This document shows positions 1 to 8,992 of a stretch of DNA of 64,000 bases, one piece after another (position 1 is the first letter of the stretch; the number at the start of each line of letters is the position of its first letter). A program made the position numbers and the translations under genes. The stretch spans positions 1 to 64,000 of the forward strand of contig DYHH01000005.1 in the NCBI GenBank assembly GCA_020724265.1. The letters run 5' to 3'. The notes below the pieces were generated by a model that saw only the letters and a program-made list of their open reading frames with translations, searched no databases and was not told the origin of the DNA. This DNA comes from Melioribacter roseus (lineage in GTDB: Bacteria; Bacteroidota; Ignavibacteria; Ignavibacteriales; Melioribacteraceae).

Positions 1-41
1 TTTCTTTACAATAAGTTAGACCTTCCTGTGGTCATTTGATA

Positions 42-1346
42 CTATTTGATTAAAATCATCTGCTTAGTTATCCTAGAATTACCGAATTCAATTGAATAAA
101 AATACATTCCACTTGCTAAGCTTGATGAATTAAACACTTCTTCATGAATACCGGCTGTTCTATTTTCATTAATTATGGTTTCTATTTCTCTACCAATTAG
201 ATCATATATTTTCAGTGTCACGAATCCGGAATTAGGAATTGAGAATTTAATTGTTGTACTTGGATTAAACGGATTCGGATAGTTTTGGAACAATTCAAAG
301 GAAGATATTAATTCGGAATTATGATCATAAACAGAAGTGGGTGTTAAATTAACTTCCCAAAGAGAAAGTGAACCGGTTTGCGGAAACAATTTTGACCCAA
401 CTAAAAGCTTTGAACCATCAGCTGACCATTTAATCGATCTATTTGAGGTTTGAATGGTATCAGCGGGGAAAGGGATTTTGCCAACTACATCGAAGGTTTC
501 AGTATCGAAAAATTTTATTTGACGCCAATTACCTGAAGCTGTGATAAAGCGACCATCCGGAGACCATGCAGAAGTCCAAAGAAAATCTTGAGATGCTTTA
601 AGTGTCTTGATTAATTCGAAGCTTTCAGTGTCGATAAAATATAAATACTGATAAGTTGAAAGAGCAGCAAGTTTCTTATCAGGAGAAATTGAAATATCAT
701 ATATACCATATGTAGCATCAGAATATTTTTTTCTTTCAACTACGATTTTTTCAGATATGTTGTAAACAAGAAAATATCCATCATGAGTACCAGCAAGTAT
801 AGTATTGTTATCAAACCAAGCTAAGCCGGTCTTTAGACCACCAGCATTTGGAAAGCCCAATGAAAACGAATCAGTTACAGAATTGTTAAATGGATCAATT
901 ACATAGATAATACCATCAGATTCTAGAGCGATATACTCATCATTAGGTGACCAACGAATGGAGAATAACCACTTTTCACTAATTGATAATGCACTGATAA
1001 AGTTAAATGAATTTCCATTCCAAATTAACAGATTTCCATAGCTTCCGGAAGCAACTTTCGAACCATCATTAGAATAACTAACCGATGTAATAATAGAAAC
1101 AGGTGAAGGGTGATAAAGGGCGTGTGTGATGTTCCCATTATCAGAATCCCAGACTAAAACATATGAATCCCAAACAGCAGAAACTATTTTAGAATTATCG
1201 GGTGACCAATCTACTTCATAAATTGGTGGTAAATCATATTCAATCCAGATGTTGTCTTGTGTTTGAGCTTGTAAACCGTTAATTGAGAATATAGCAAGAG
1301 AAGAAATGACTACATAGAAAATATTAATGAAGAATGAGCGCTTCAT
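42..1346 (-). CDS. Secreted WD40-like beta-propeller protein with T9SS sorting domain
   Basis: A 434-residue exported protein. Residues 1-28 form a signal peptide ending near LQAQ. The body has repeated propeller-like segments of the type WSPDNSK, SWSPDGR and WSADGSK (roughly residues 40-330), typical of WD40/TolB-like blades. The last 80 or so residues are a T9SS type A sorting domain with NYPNPFNPSTTIKFSIP and a final KQMILIK. It should be secreted and anchored or released at the cell surface; ligand unknown. It lies at the end of the minus-strand row of cassette-like genes, but no matching core repeat was found around it, so its cassette status is uncertain. Confidence 0.85.
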   Translation of the reverse strand: MKRSFFINIFYVVISSLAIFSINGLQAQTQDNIWIEYDLPPIYEVDWSPDNSKIVSAVWDSYVLVWDSDNGNITHALYHPSPVSIITSVSYSNDGSKVASGSYGNLLIWNGNSFNFISALSISEKWLFSIRWSPNDEYIALESDGIIYVIDPFNNSVTDSFSLGFPNAGGLKTGLAWFDNNTILAGTHDGYFLVYNISEKIVVERKKYSDATYGIYDISISPDKKLAALSTYQYLYFIDTESFELIKTLKASQDFLWTSAWSPDGRFITASGNWRQIKFFDTETFDVVGKIPFPADTIQTSNRSIKWSADGSKLLVGSKLFPQTGSLSLWEVNLTPTSVYDHNSELISSFELFQNYPNPFNPSTTIKFSIPNSGFVTLKIYDLIGREIETIINENRTAGIHEEVFNSSSLASGMYFYSIEFGNSRITKQMILIK

Positions 1347-1871
1347 ATTAGCTCCACTATTTAATTGAGATTTAAGTCAATAAACATCAATAAGAATATA
1401 AATGAAATATAAAGTACAAAATTTAATTAATAAAGTGTATAAAATAGTACATAAAAGACGAGCTATCCGATGTTGGTTGATAATTATTATTTCATAGTGC
1501 CTAGATGAATTATGGTGGAAAGTTAGGATTAACACTAACAAATAATCTGAATCAGCTGACTTTAATGATAGTAGATTTCTGTCAGAATTGATCGCTACGC
1601 GAAAAGTTTGCAATTCCCATGTTAGGATTTACCTATGCAGTTTGTTATAAAGCGTTTAGTTATCCCAATGTTTTATCGGGTTAACTGCGGAATGAATAAC
1701 AATCTGCGTATGTAAATTGCTTTTATTGGTTAATTAACGGATAAGGAATAAGGAATAATAGAAATGAAGAGGAATGCAGCAGCGGACGGAATGGTGTAAT
1801 GGGTTATGGATGAATGATTCGACAGCACGACAAATGCGAGACCCGACCGCTTGATCAGATCTCGCATGTAA
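1347..1871. other. Gene-free stretch with a C-poor tract and a palindrome
   Basis: No convincing gene is seen in these 525 bases. Around 1740-1825 the plus strand is poor in C and made of GGAAT/ATGG-like words, resembling the larger tract at 42001-42190. At 1834-1867 an 8-bp inverted repeat (ATGCGAGA and TCTCGCAT) encloses an 18-base loop directly downstream of the minus-strand gene that ends at 1872. It could help stop transcription, but no T-run follows, so it may equally be another small palindromic insertion. Confidence 0.5.
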
Positions 1872-2624
1872 TTACCTAATGAGTATCATTTTCTTTGTAA
1901 TAAATGTAGAGCCCGAATTTATAGTGTAGAAATAGATTCCACTTGCTAGATTGGTTGCGTTAAACTTTGTCTCATAAGTGCCGGATTGTTTGTATTCGTT
2001 AATAAGTGTCGTTATTTCACGGCCAAGGATATCATAAACTTTTAGAGTAACATTATCAGATTTCGGAATTGAAAATTGTATTGAAGTTGATGGGTTAAAG
2101 GGGTTTGGATAGTTTTGATATAATTCGAAAGATGATGGTGCAGTTTCTTCTTGTACATTTGTGTATAGTCCTATTCCGCTTACATCTACTTCATATACTC
2201 CATTATAAATAGAATTACTATAGATATAAAATTTATCTGTAAAATTCTCTAGAATTGATGTATCGCATATTGGACATAAGTCTGGATCCGCAAAAATTAC
2301 TTTTATACTATCTTGTGGTAAGATTTTTAAAGTTATCATTCCCTCATAATTGTGTAATATTGCGTACACTATCGAATCTTGAAATATAATTTTTGTTCTG
2401 TAGGAATAATAATTTTCCGTTTTTATAGAATCGATATTTAGTACTTCTTGACCAACATTCTTAATCCAAAGAGAATCTAAATATGTATACTCTACTGTTC
2501 CAGTATATCCATGCGGCAAATTACTTGTAATAGATAGTGAATCTTTATCTAAAAATATCTGTTGGCTAAACAATAATGACTGAAGCATTATTACGAATAT
2601 TATGATAAAATTCTTCATTTTCAT
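1872..2624 (-). CDS. Hypothetical secreted protein with T9SS sorting domain
   Basis: A 250-residue protein with a signal peptide (residues 1-20, ending FSQQ) and a C-terminal T9SS sorting domain (QNYPNPFNPSTSIQFSIP, ending KKMILIR). The middle 140 residues are not recognised. They contain a CPICD pair of cysteines and segments like DSIKTENYYSYRT that suggest an Ig-like beta-sandwich. An attC-like spacer of 75 bases separates it from the upstream gene. Its own downstream core was not found, so the cassette is either fused or decayed. Confidence 0.75.
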   Translation of the reverse strand: MKMKNFIIIFVIMLQSLLFSQQIFLDKDSLSITSNLPHGYTGTVEYTYLDSLWIKNVGQEVLNIDSIKTENYYSYRTKIIFQDSIVYAILHNYEGMITLKILPQDSIKVIFADPDLCPICDTSILENFTDKFYIYSNSIYNGVYEVDVSGIGLYTNVQEETAPSSFELYQNYPNPFNPSTSIQFSIPKSDNVTLKVYDILGREITTLINEYKQSGTYETKFNATNLASGIYFYTINSGSTFITKKMILIR

Positions 2625-2699
2625 ACCTTAGCATTATAAAGGTGTGTTATCCGCCAGAGGTGGATAAATTTTAGTTATTATAGATGTTATAAATACATT
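2625..2699 (-). repeat. Short attC-like spacer between two T9SS-cargo genes
   Basis: Read on the minus strand, this spacer opens with TTATAAC (plus 2686-2692), right after the stop codon at 2700. It ends with GATAACACACCTTTATAA before the next gene. TTATAAC is the exact reverse complement of the GTTATAA core lying upstream of the 2700-3983 gene (plus 4003-4009). A small GC-rich near-palindrome (CCACCTCTGGCGG on the minus strand) sits inside. The pairing is what an integron cassette predicts; the integron reading is inference. Confidence 0.5.
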
Positions 2700-3983
2700 T
2701 TATCTCATCAATATCATTTTTTTAGTTTCAGAAAAATTACCAGCTTTTATACGGTATACATAAACACCGCTTGGTAAATTATCTGTGTTGAATTGAACCT
2801 TATATATACCTTTTGATTTATATTCATTTACTAAAGTTGCAATTCCTTTCCCAAGTATATCATAGACTTTAATTTCTACAAAACTAGATTCTGGTATTTT
2901 ATAGTCTATAAGAGTCGATGGATTAAAGGGATTCGGGTAATTTTGTGATAGTGAATATTCACTTATTACTACATTTTCATTTTCATCTACACTGACAATA
3001 TTTGAATAATAAGCAGAAATATTATTTGTTATTATAGCTACCAAAAAATCATTAGGATATTGAAATAAAATGTCACCATCGCCAGTTAACCATTGATTAT
3101 TATACCAAATTTCACAATATGCACTTTCAATAAAATTATTTTCATTATAAGTATAAAACCTTCTTATAGTATTTACCCACCTATCGAAAACCCAAATCTT
3201 TTCGAGTTGCTCAATTTGATTATGATTCAAATCGTTTACTAACTCGCGTTTCAAAAAGTTAATCCAGTATAAGCCATTCCAACTACTAACAACAATTGAA
3301 TCTAAATCAATCTGATTTTCGGAATAGTAAAAAATAGTTTTATTATCATTCTTCCAAACATTATTTACCCACGACTGGAATAAAACAGAGTCTCTTTTGT
3401 TTTGCAATGAATAATAATTTGTAACTAATAACCCATATTGCCAATTATTATTTATCCAGTATTCAGTTAAAGTAAACGATAAATTCTGATTTACGTCATA
3501 TTCATAATTACGCCGTGATGAATTTTGCCAGTAGTTATTGTTATAATTTTGAAGAACACTTTGAGATAGCATCCCATTGTCATAACTATATTTAATTAGA
3601 GATAAAGAGTCCCAATCATTTATGTACCATCCGAGATTGATTTCTGTTATCAAATTATTTTGATTGTCATAGAGCAAATTATATTTAAGACTGTTTTCCC
3701 AACCTGAACCAGAGTTATATAAGATTAGCCATTCAGTTATTTTGTTGTTTTCGTTGTACTGGAAAAGAAATTTTGAACTCGTGCCTTGAACAGAGGTTGA
3801 GATTAAGCTATCCAATCTGATAAAATCCGAGCTTATTTTTTGTACATAATTAGATAATAGGTAATCATTTATCGAGAATGAACTTTTAGAATGATTTCTA
3901 TGGTATGGAGTTTGGGCAAAGATTAATGTAGGGCAAACAATTGCAAAGAAAAATATAAAAATAAAGATAAATATTATTTTCAT
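2700..3983 (-). CDS. Secreted repeat-rich protein with T9SS sorting domain
   Basis: Start chosen at 3983, giving 427 residues that begin with MKIIFIFIFIFF and a clear signal peptide ending near IFAQ. An upstream in-frame extension to 4055 runs through a non-coding repeat and is rejected. Residues of about 70-330 carry tandem aromatic and Asn-rich segments such as NNNWQYG, NNVWKND and NNQWLTG, a degenerate repeat of about 40 residues similar to those in Bacteroidota surface proteins. The C-terminus is a T9SS sorting domain (QNYPNPFNPSTLIDYKIP, ending KKMILMR). Matching cores flank it (plus 4003-4009 and 2686-2692), so it may be one integron cassette. Function unknown. Confidence 0.8.
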   Translation of the reverse strand: MKIIFIFIFIFFFAIVCPTLIFAQTPYHRNHSKSSFSINDYLLSNYVQKISSDFIRLDSLISTSVQGTSSKFLFQYNENNKITEWLILYNSGSGWENSLKYNLLYDNQNNLITEINLGWYINDWDSLSLIKYSYDNGMLSQSVLQNYNNNYWQNSSRRNYEYDVNQNLSFTLTEYWINNNWQYGLLVTNYYSLQNKRDSVLFQSWVNNVWKNDNKTIFYYSENQIDLDSIVVSSWNGLYWINFLKRELVNDLNHNQIEQLEKIWVFDRWVNTIRRFYTYNENNFIESAYCEIWYNNQWLTGDGDILFQYPNDFLVAIITNNISAYYSNIVSVDENENVVISEYSLSQNYPNPFNPSTLIDYKIPESSFVEIKVYDILGKGIATLVNEYKSKGIYKVQFNTDNLPSGVYVYRIKAGNFSETKKMILMR

Positions 3984-4240
3984 TTCGACACCTAGTATGT
4001 TTTTATAACAGCGTGTTATCTCGACAAGTTGGGATAAGTAATTTGGCAAAGCCATTCCTACGAGAAAATATCCAGCAACACCGTTTTATTTATTAATAAT
4101 TATTTACAAAGAACTTCTTTATACAAAACTTATTTCATGAAATAACTATATCCGCTTGTTCACCCCGCAGTTTTTTTGATGCGGGGACTTTTTACTTACC
4201 TGTCCGCCATTCTTTTGGCGGATTAAAGAGGTTAGGTTGC
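3984..4240 (-). repeat. attC-like repeat with three palindromic or foreign insertions
   Basis: This minus-strand spacer belongs to the same family as those at 5150-5327 and 43606-44932. It starts after the protease stop codon with CAACCTAAC (plus 4231-4239), then CTCTTTAAT, and ends with GGTGTTGCTGGATAT and ATAACACGCTGTTATAA. Extra segments are a CCGCC...GGCGG hairpin at 4204-4221, a CCCCGCA...TGCGGGG hairpin at about 4163-4187, and a 45-bp segment at 4020-4064 bounded by CTCG and CGAG that splits the conserved 3' end. The equivalent site near 5300-5312 lacks the CCGCC hairpin. Confidence 0.6.
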
Positions 4241-5149
4241 TTATAAATTTTTCAATATTTCATTTTCGTATTTATTTACATCAATTGTATTAATAATCTC
4301 AATGATCAAATCGGCTCTCCAGATATTTCCAAGCTCTAATGATTCTGATATTTTTATTCCCTCCTTTTTATCAGTATTGAGTTGTTCCAAATATTTATTT
4401 TCTTCGAGCATTTGCATACTTGCATAAATGCCTAAGAATTTACGGACATTTCCAGGCGTCATAGTTCCGGGCTCAACCTCATAAATGCCGTTAGCTACTG
4501 CAAAAGCTGGCGAACCAGACATTCCGGGAAACGCTGAAATGTCTACTATAAACAAGGGCTTTCCATCAAAATCAAATAAAGGCTCACTTGCAATTGTACC
4601 AGTTTTCCAAATCGGTAAATTATTTTTCTTATCAGAAAACCCATAAGGATACCCAACTAATGTAATTGTAGAAGTTGGATGGAGTACAATTTTTTGTTGA
4701 GTCCATTCTTCAGAAATTCCAAAAACTTTACAGTCTGAATAAAGTGAAGCTACGAGAGGTATTATAGCTATATCTGCGCTTGGATGTTTGTCACTTGAGA
4801 CCCATATTGGTTTCCCTTGCTTCGTAAAAAGTGGAAATCTTATTTGCTTTACTTCAGAAGGGTCGGTTTCACTTTTATGAAAATAAAAAATAATATTATC
4901 ACCAATAGGAGGTTGATTTTCATCAGGAGCAGATCCGGTAAGAACGTGATAATTTGAAACAAGAGATATAAAAGATGATTTTTTTGATGAGTCTTGTTTA
5001 ATAAAATAAAAGCCGGTTCCTTGTGATACCGTAGAATCTCCCTTTAATAATATTACTTGTGTTGTAATCATTGAAAGATGATCGGTTTTCATCTGGCACC
5101 ATATTGATGTATTAATGAATAAGATTATTAAGAATAATTTTAGTCTCAT
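4241..5149 (-). CDS. Secreted trypsin-like serine protease
   Basis: Start chosen at the ATG at 5149 (302 residues); an upstream TTG at 5158 lies in the repeat. A signal peptide covers residues 1-18 (ending SIWCQ). The S1 fold is indicated by a complete catalytic triad: His in SNYHVLTG (about residue 68), Asp in SADIAIIPL (about 126) and Ser in PGMSGSPAF (about 211). No T9SS tail or lipobox is seen, so it is probably periplasmic. A TTTAGGTTG core lies just upstream (plus 5156-5164) and CAACCTAAC just after the stop, consistent with a single cassette. Substrate unknown. Confidence 0.8.
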   Translation of the reverse strand: MRLKLFLIILFINTSIWCQMKTDHLSMITTQVILLKGDSTVSQGTGFYFIKQDSSKKSSFISLVSNYHVLTGSAPDENQPPIGDNIIFYFHKSETDPSEVKQIRFPLFTKQGKPIWVSSDKHPSADIAIIPLVASLYSDCKVFGISEEWTQQKIVLHPTSTITLVGYPYGFSDKKNNLPIWKTGTIASEPLFDFDGKPLFIVDISAFPGMSGSPAFAVANGIYEVEPGTMTPGNVRKFLGIYASMQMLEENKYLEQLNTDKKEGIKISESLELGNIWRADLIIEIINTIDVNKYENEILKNL

Positions 5150-5327
5150 AATTAACAACCTAAAGGCGTGTCATGTTAAACATCCAGTAACACCGGATTA
5201 TGTTTTTAATAATTATTTACAAAGAACTTTTCACGCAAAACTTATTTCATAGAATAACTATATCCTCTTGTTCACCCCGCAGTTTTTTTGATGCGGGGAC
5301 TTTTTCCTTATTAAAGAGGTTATATTT
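5150..5327 (-). repeat. attC-like repeat, version without the CCGCC hairpin
   Basis: On the minus strand it opens with ATATAACCTCTTTAATAAGG after the stop codon at 5328, passes a CCCCGCA...TGCGGGG hairpin (about 5276-5300), and ends with CGGTGTTACTGGATG, AACATGACACGCC and TTTAGGTTG before the protease gene. Compared with 3984-4240 it lacks the CCGCC...GGCGG palindrome between CTT and TTAAAGAGG, and it lacks the 45-bp insertion. This makes it an empty-site reference inside the same window. Confidence 0.6.
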
Positions 5328-6011
5328 TTATTTTGGCGCTTTAATAATTATAAACTCATCATTTGTATCGCTATACCAATCTGAAATCCAAGCTTCACAA
5401 TTATTTGAAGTAATACAATTTGGATCAAAACCATTATAAGGGCTATCAAGTTCTCTCCAAAAGTCAGAGCCCAACTGTAAGCTAATTTTTCCTTTTATTT
5501 TCACTTTTATTTCCAGTAAATATTTACTGTTTGTTAATGTTTTTACTCTTGATGTCCACCAATGCACAATCCTATCTGGTGTATCTGACACAATAATTTT
5601 TAAAACACCATTTTCAATACTTGAACTCATAATTTTAGTATGTGAATTATCTACAAACCATTTAGGAAAACGTTTATATAAACCACCTTCGTTAAGATTT
5701 AGAGGACGAATTGTAGTCATATTATAATCTTCGAAGTAAACGGTTTTTTCTATATTACTCGTAACCTCAATTAGTTTCATATAGTCAACATAAATTATTC
5801 CACTGTCATTTGAGAAAATAGGTGTAATTGTTGCTGCTTGCAACCAACCTAAAACAGCATTAAAATTATTCGGTGTATAAACTTGTTTAAGTGTTTGATT
5901 ATGCCAAATCGCACCATCAGGAATTATTGTGTCTTTACTATCTCCATTATCAACAACGTTGCACGAAGCAATAAATAGAAATGCAATTAATATTGAAAGA
6001 TTATTTTTCAT
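5328..6011 (-). CDS. Hypothetical lipoprotein
   Basis: A 227-residue protein with an N-terminal lipoprotein signal (lipobox IASC, Cys at about residue 17). The mature part is not recognised. It is rich in aromatic residues and beta-type segments (KYLLEIKVKIKGKISLQLG), which would suit a carbohydrate-binding or Ig-like sandwich. Upstream, ATATAAC on the plus strand (6016-6022) gives a GTTATAT core on the coding strand. After the stop codon the coding strand reads ATATAAC (plus 5319-5325), an exact inverse pair. This is one of the cleanest cassette-like units in the window. Confidence 0.65.
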   Translation of the reverse strand: MKNNLSILIAFLFIASCNVVDNGDSKDTIIPDGAIWHNQTLKQVYTPNNFNAVLGWLQAATITPIFSNDSGIIYVDYMKLIEVTSNIEKTVYFEDYNMTTIRPLNLNEGGLYKRFPKWFVDNSHTKIMSSSIENGVLKIIVSDTPDRIVHWWTSRVKTLTNSKYLLEIKVKIKGKISLQLGSDFWRELDSPYNGFDPNCITSNNCEAWISDWYSDTNDEFIIIKAPK

Positions 6012-6049
6012 AAAAATATAACTATTACTTAAGCTAACAACTATTTATT

Positions 6050-6277
6050 TTAAAGTGATATTAGAAATACATAATCCGCAATTCTAAAATCCAATTGATT
6101 TTGAACGAGATTCTGGTAAACTAATACGATACTTACTTTTATTAAGATAGCGCGAACAATATCACAGTTTTTATTTATGCAAAAACTGCTGGATAAAATT
6201 CTGTTAAATATATTTGAAAGTCGGTGAAGTAAAAGGAATAGTCCGAGTATGAGGATTGAAATGAGCAGAGAATCCAT
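6050..6277 (-). CDS. Possible small membrane protein in cassette-like position
   Basis: A 75-residue reading frame with a hydrophobic N-terminus (SLLISILILGLFLLL) and a second hydrophobic stretch. Eleven of the bases upstream match the protease cassette: coding-strand TTTAGGTTG followed closely by TTATG (plus 6280-6288). That supports a real gene start, but the predicted protein matches nothing recognised and no clear downstream core is found. It may be a genuine small cassette gene or a decayed one. Confidence 0.3.
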   Translation of the reverse strand: MDSLLISILILGLFLLLHRLSNIFNRILSSSFCINKNCDIVRAILIKVSIVLVYQNLVQNQLDFRIADYVFLISL

Positions 6278-6362
6278 AACAACCTAAATTGATATAATTA
6301 AAAAACAAAATAAGAAAAAATGATAAAATGTACAGTAAGAAAATAATGCAGAAGTAGAATTT

Positions 6363-6388
6363 CCTCCTTCGCTAAAGCTTCGGAGGAC
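6363..6388. repeat. Small GC-rich palindrome
   Basis: TCCTCC and GGAGGA arms enclose a TTCGCTAAAGCTTC loop, and ACAGGT follows. The arms and the CTTCG/CGAAG inner words resemble the palindromes at about 43654-43684, 44613-44644 and 48537-48566. It lies in an otherwise gene-free stretch (6278-6578) upstream of a weak 61-codon ORF that reads straight through it. It is probably another copy of the small palindromic insertions. Confidence 0.5.
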
Positions 6389-6578
6389 AGGTCAGTAGAC
6401 GAGACGGTGGGTAGGCAGAAGATAGGGGTCAGACCCGGATAAATAACATAAAACGAATTCAACGGGTCAATTGCTAGATCCATCTTAGCTCCACTTCAAA
6501 ATCTTAATTAGAAACTATGATAAAGGTTTTTTATATCTCACTTTTGGTTTTAATCCTAGTTTAGTTTCCTTTTCCTTA

Positions 6579-7427
6579 TCAAATACCGATTACTCTCATT
6601 ATTAGAAAAATCACTAAACCAAATGTTGATCCTAAATAAATCCATCGAATATATTTACGACCTTCCTCGTTTTGAGATTTGATTAATTTAATAGTCGGAT
6701 AAACAATAAAGAAATCCATTAAGAGAATCGGAAACAGGTAAGCTGACGAAAACCATTTTAATAAAAACGGAATTGACGTAAGTAAAACAACAATAAAGAA
6801 AATGAATCCGCTTATTTTGAGAGCAGTCTCTTTACCATATTTTATTGCTATTGAATTTGAATTAATTAGCAGATCACCTTTTACATCCATTGCATCGGCA
6901 GCAATTTCTTCTCCCAAATCTATCAATGCAGCAATCAAACTAAAAAATATAACCATTTTATGAAAAGGCAACTCGACTGTTAAACCACCAAAAATAAATG
7001 TCATCCCAACCGAAAAACTGACGAGAATATTTCCAAGTAAACCACTCTTTTTAAATTTTCTATTATATAAAAATCCAATGATTGCTAATACTATGGAAAA
7101 TAATAGTGCTGAAATAGTGATCAAATAACTTAAGATGAATCCTATGATTAATAGAATAATTGAAAGAAGCAATGCCTCGAAAGGTGTTATAAGGTTAGAG
7201 GGAATGGGGCGATGCGGTGCGTTGATTTTATCAGTTTCAATATCATAATAATCATTTAATACTAATATCGATGCCGAAATAGTAAATACCGAAAAGAAAC
7301 CTGATAAAGTAATGAATAATGAAGCAAACTCTCCAAGTGCTAATAATTGTCCCATTACAACACATATACCGGCAGCAAACGGAAGTTCAAATCTTATTAA
7401 CTGAAAAATACCCTTAACTTTTTTCAT
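6579..7427 (-). CDS. UbiA-family prenyltransferase
   Basis: A 282-residue polytopic membrane protein of about eight or nine helices. Both Asp-rich motifs of the UbiA superfamily are present: NDYYDIETDKIN (about residues 58-69) and DLGEEIAADAMDVKGD (about 170-185). These bind Mg-prenyl diphosphate. The closest subgroup by general look is the geranylgeranylglycerol-phosphate or chlorophyll/menaquinone-type prenyltransferases; the acceptor cannot be assigned from sequence. It stands alone, with a 155-base gap before the next minus-strand gene. Confidence 0.85.
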   Translation of the reverse strand: MKKVKGIFQLIRFELPFAAGICVVMGQLLALGEFASLFITLSGFFSVFTISASILVLNDYYDIETDKINAPHRPIPSNLITPFEALLLSIILLIIGFILSYLITISALLFSIVLAIIGFLYNRKFKKSGLLGNILVSFSVGMTFIFGGLTVELPFHKMVIFFSLIAALIDLGEEIAADAMDVKGDLLINSNSIAIKYGKETALKISGFIFFIVVLLTSIPFLLKWFSSAYLFPILLMDFFIVYPTIKLIKSQNEEGRKYIRWIYLGSTFGLVIFLIMRVIGI

Positions 7428-7582
7428 AACAAATAATTAGCACTCAGCAAAATGGATAAGTAAAATAATTCTGCAAATAAATGAAAATCAAATTGCATAT
7501 GATATCAGATCGTAACTCTAATAAATCATAACTAAATACAGTTGATTGATTAAGTTTATTCGTTAATTAACATCATAAAAAT

Positions 7583-8914
7583 TTATTCTCGTTTCACTTT
7601 CAACTCATTTTCATTTAGAGAATAACTCCATCTCTCGCTACCGTCTGCATCATACATTTTTATATTTAAGTTTCGGTCTTTTCTCGGACCGGTTACTTCT
7701 AAAATTGCAAAGTTTCTATCGTGAACTAATGTTCCTTCAACTCTTGCTGTATTTTGGTCATACCGTGATACTCCGGCTGTAAGCGGTGATGCTGTAACTT
7801 CATATAATGGATAATTATTATCTCTTTCAATTTTTGTTAACTCGCCTCTATGAATGTCACCGGTCAAAAAAATCACTCCACTGATTTTTTCTTTTGCAAT
7901 CATATCGAGTAAATATTCTTTTTCTTCAGGATAATTTGAATAATTCTCACCAAGCGGATCGGGATTCAAAACAGTAGAACCGATTACAACAAATTTGAAA
8001 GGTGCGTAACTTGATGAAAGTGCGTCAAGCAGCCATTCAATCTGCCCTTCACCAAGCATTTCTCTTTTTGTGTGATGTCTATTTTCAGGTGATCTATAAG
8101 TTCTATCATCCATTAAAAAGAATGCACAATCCGCCCATTCAAAATATGTTGCGATACCTTCTTCAGCACCGGGCACACCATAAGATGGGTTAGCCCACCA
8201 TAATTGAAAAGCTTCGCGTGTTAAATGCTTAGCCCAAAAACTTCTGTCGCTATTATTCGGACCGTAATCATGGTCATCCCAGGTTGCATAATGATGCATA
8301 GAACCGAGCATCGGCTGTAATAAAGGATGTGACCGATCATGTGTTAATCTTTTTAAGATACCGGTTCTTGAATGCCAATCAACTTCTCGCAGATATGAAT
8401 TATCTCCCATCCAAATAAAGAAGTCCGGAGCTTTATCGTAAATTGTAGTAAAGATATGATGTTTACCTCCGTATGGTTCACCGGGTCTATCATAAATTGT
8501 TTCATTAATATAAGCGCAGCTGCCGATACCGAATTTAATTGAGGGTGGATCTTCTCTCCATTGCCATAATTTTTGAGTTTTAAACTCTGTTCTGTAATTC
8601 AATTCGATCGGAATATCATTGATGTAAAGTTGATATTCGTATGTAATTCCGGGTTCAACTAAATCGGCAATTAAAGTTGTCATATAATAATCTTCGGGAT
8701 AAGTCTCAACAACATATGTTTGATATTGAACCGAAGGATTGTTTTTATCCCAGTACACGAAATAAACATCTGCCGGTTCGGTCGTCTGCACCCAAAGTGA
8801 TACTTCTCTCATTTGTGAATAACCAACCATTGGTCCGGATTGTAGTAAATCCTTTTGTGCAAATGCAGTTGATATGAAACAAATTATAATAACGTATGTA
8901 AAAATATTTTTCAT
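7583..8914 (-). CDS. phoD: PhoD-like alkaline phosphatase / phosphodiesterase
   Basis: A 443-residue exported metallophosphoesterase. A signal peptide covers residues 1-19 (ending TAFAQ), followed by an N-terminal beta-sandwich domain and a PhoD-type catalytic domain. Metal-ligand motifs are visible: GSCAYIN, WMGDNSYLREVDW, TWDDHDYGPNNSD and GDIHRGE. Such enzymes hydrolyse phosphomonoesters or diesters outside the cytoplasm to gain phosphate. No pho-box was recognised. It is divergent from the cytochrome-like lipoprotein gene at 8993. Confidence 0.85.
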   Translation of the reverse strand: MKNIFTYVIIICFISTAFAQKDLLQSGPMVGYSQMREVSLWVQTTEPADVYFVYWDKNNPSVQYQTYVVETYPEDYYMTTLIADLVEPGITYEYQLYINDIPIELNYRTEFKTQKLWQWREDPPSIKFGIGSCAYINETIYDRPGEPYGGKHHIFTTIYDKAPDFFIWMGDNSYLREVDWHSRTGILKRLTHDRSHPLLQPMLGSMHHYATWDDHDYGPNNSDRSFWAKHLTREAFQLWWANPSYGVPGAEEGIATYFEWADCAFFLMDDRTYRSPENRHHTKREMLGEGQIEWLLDALSSSYAPFKFVVIGSTVLNPDPLGENYSNYPEEKEYLLDMIAKEKISGVIFLTGDIHRGELTKIERDNNYPLYEVTASPLTAGVSRYDQNTARVEGTLVHDRNFAILEVTGPRKDRNLNIKMYDADGSERWSYSLNENELKVKRE

Positions 8915-8992
8915 TTTTCCACCGGTTAAATTTGTGGTTAGATTGTTAGTAAAAAATACTCTAAGTTTGACAAAAAAAGAAATTAAGTTTTT

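Noticed and set aside
1377..1613. 78-codon ORF on the minus strand between T9SS genes
   Set aside because: No ribosome site, no recognisable motif, and AT-rich composition. It lies in a spacer with no cassette core; treated as chance.
3984..4055. N-terminal extension of the gene at 2700-3983
   Set aside because: The extra codons run through the inserted 45-bp segment and conserved spacer words. The signal peptide starts at the ATG at 3983.
6298..6483. 61-codon ORF on the minus strand
   Set aside because: It reads straight through a GC-rich palindrome (6363-6388) that is clearly an inserted repeat. It might be a damaged gene, but there is no support for a product.
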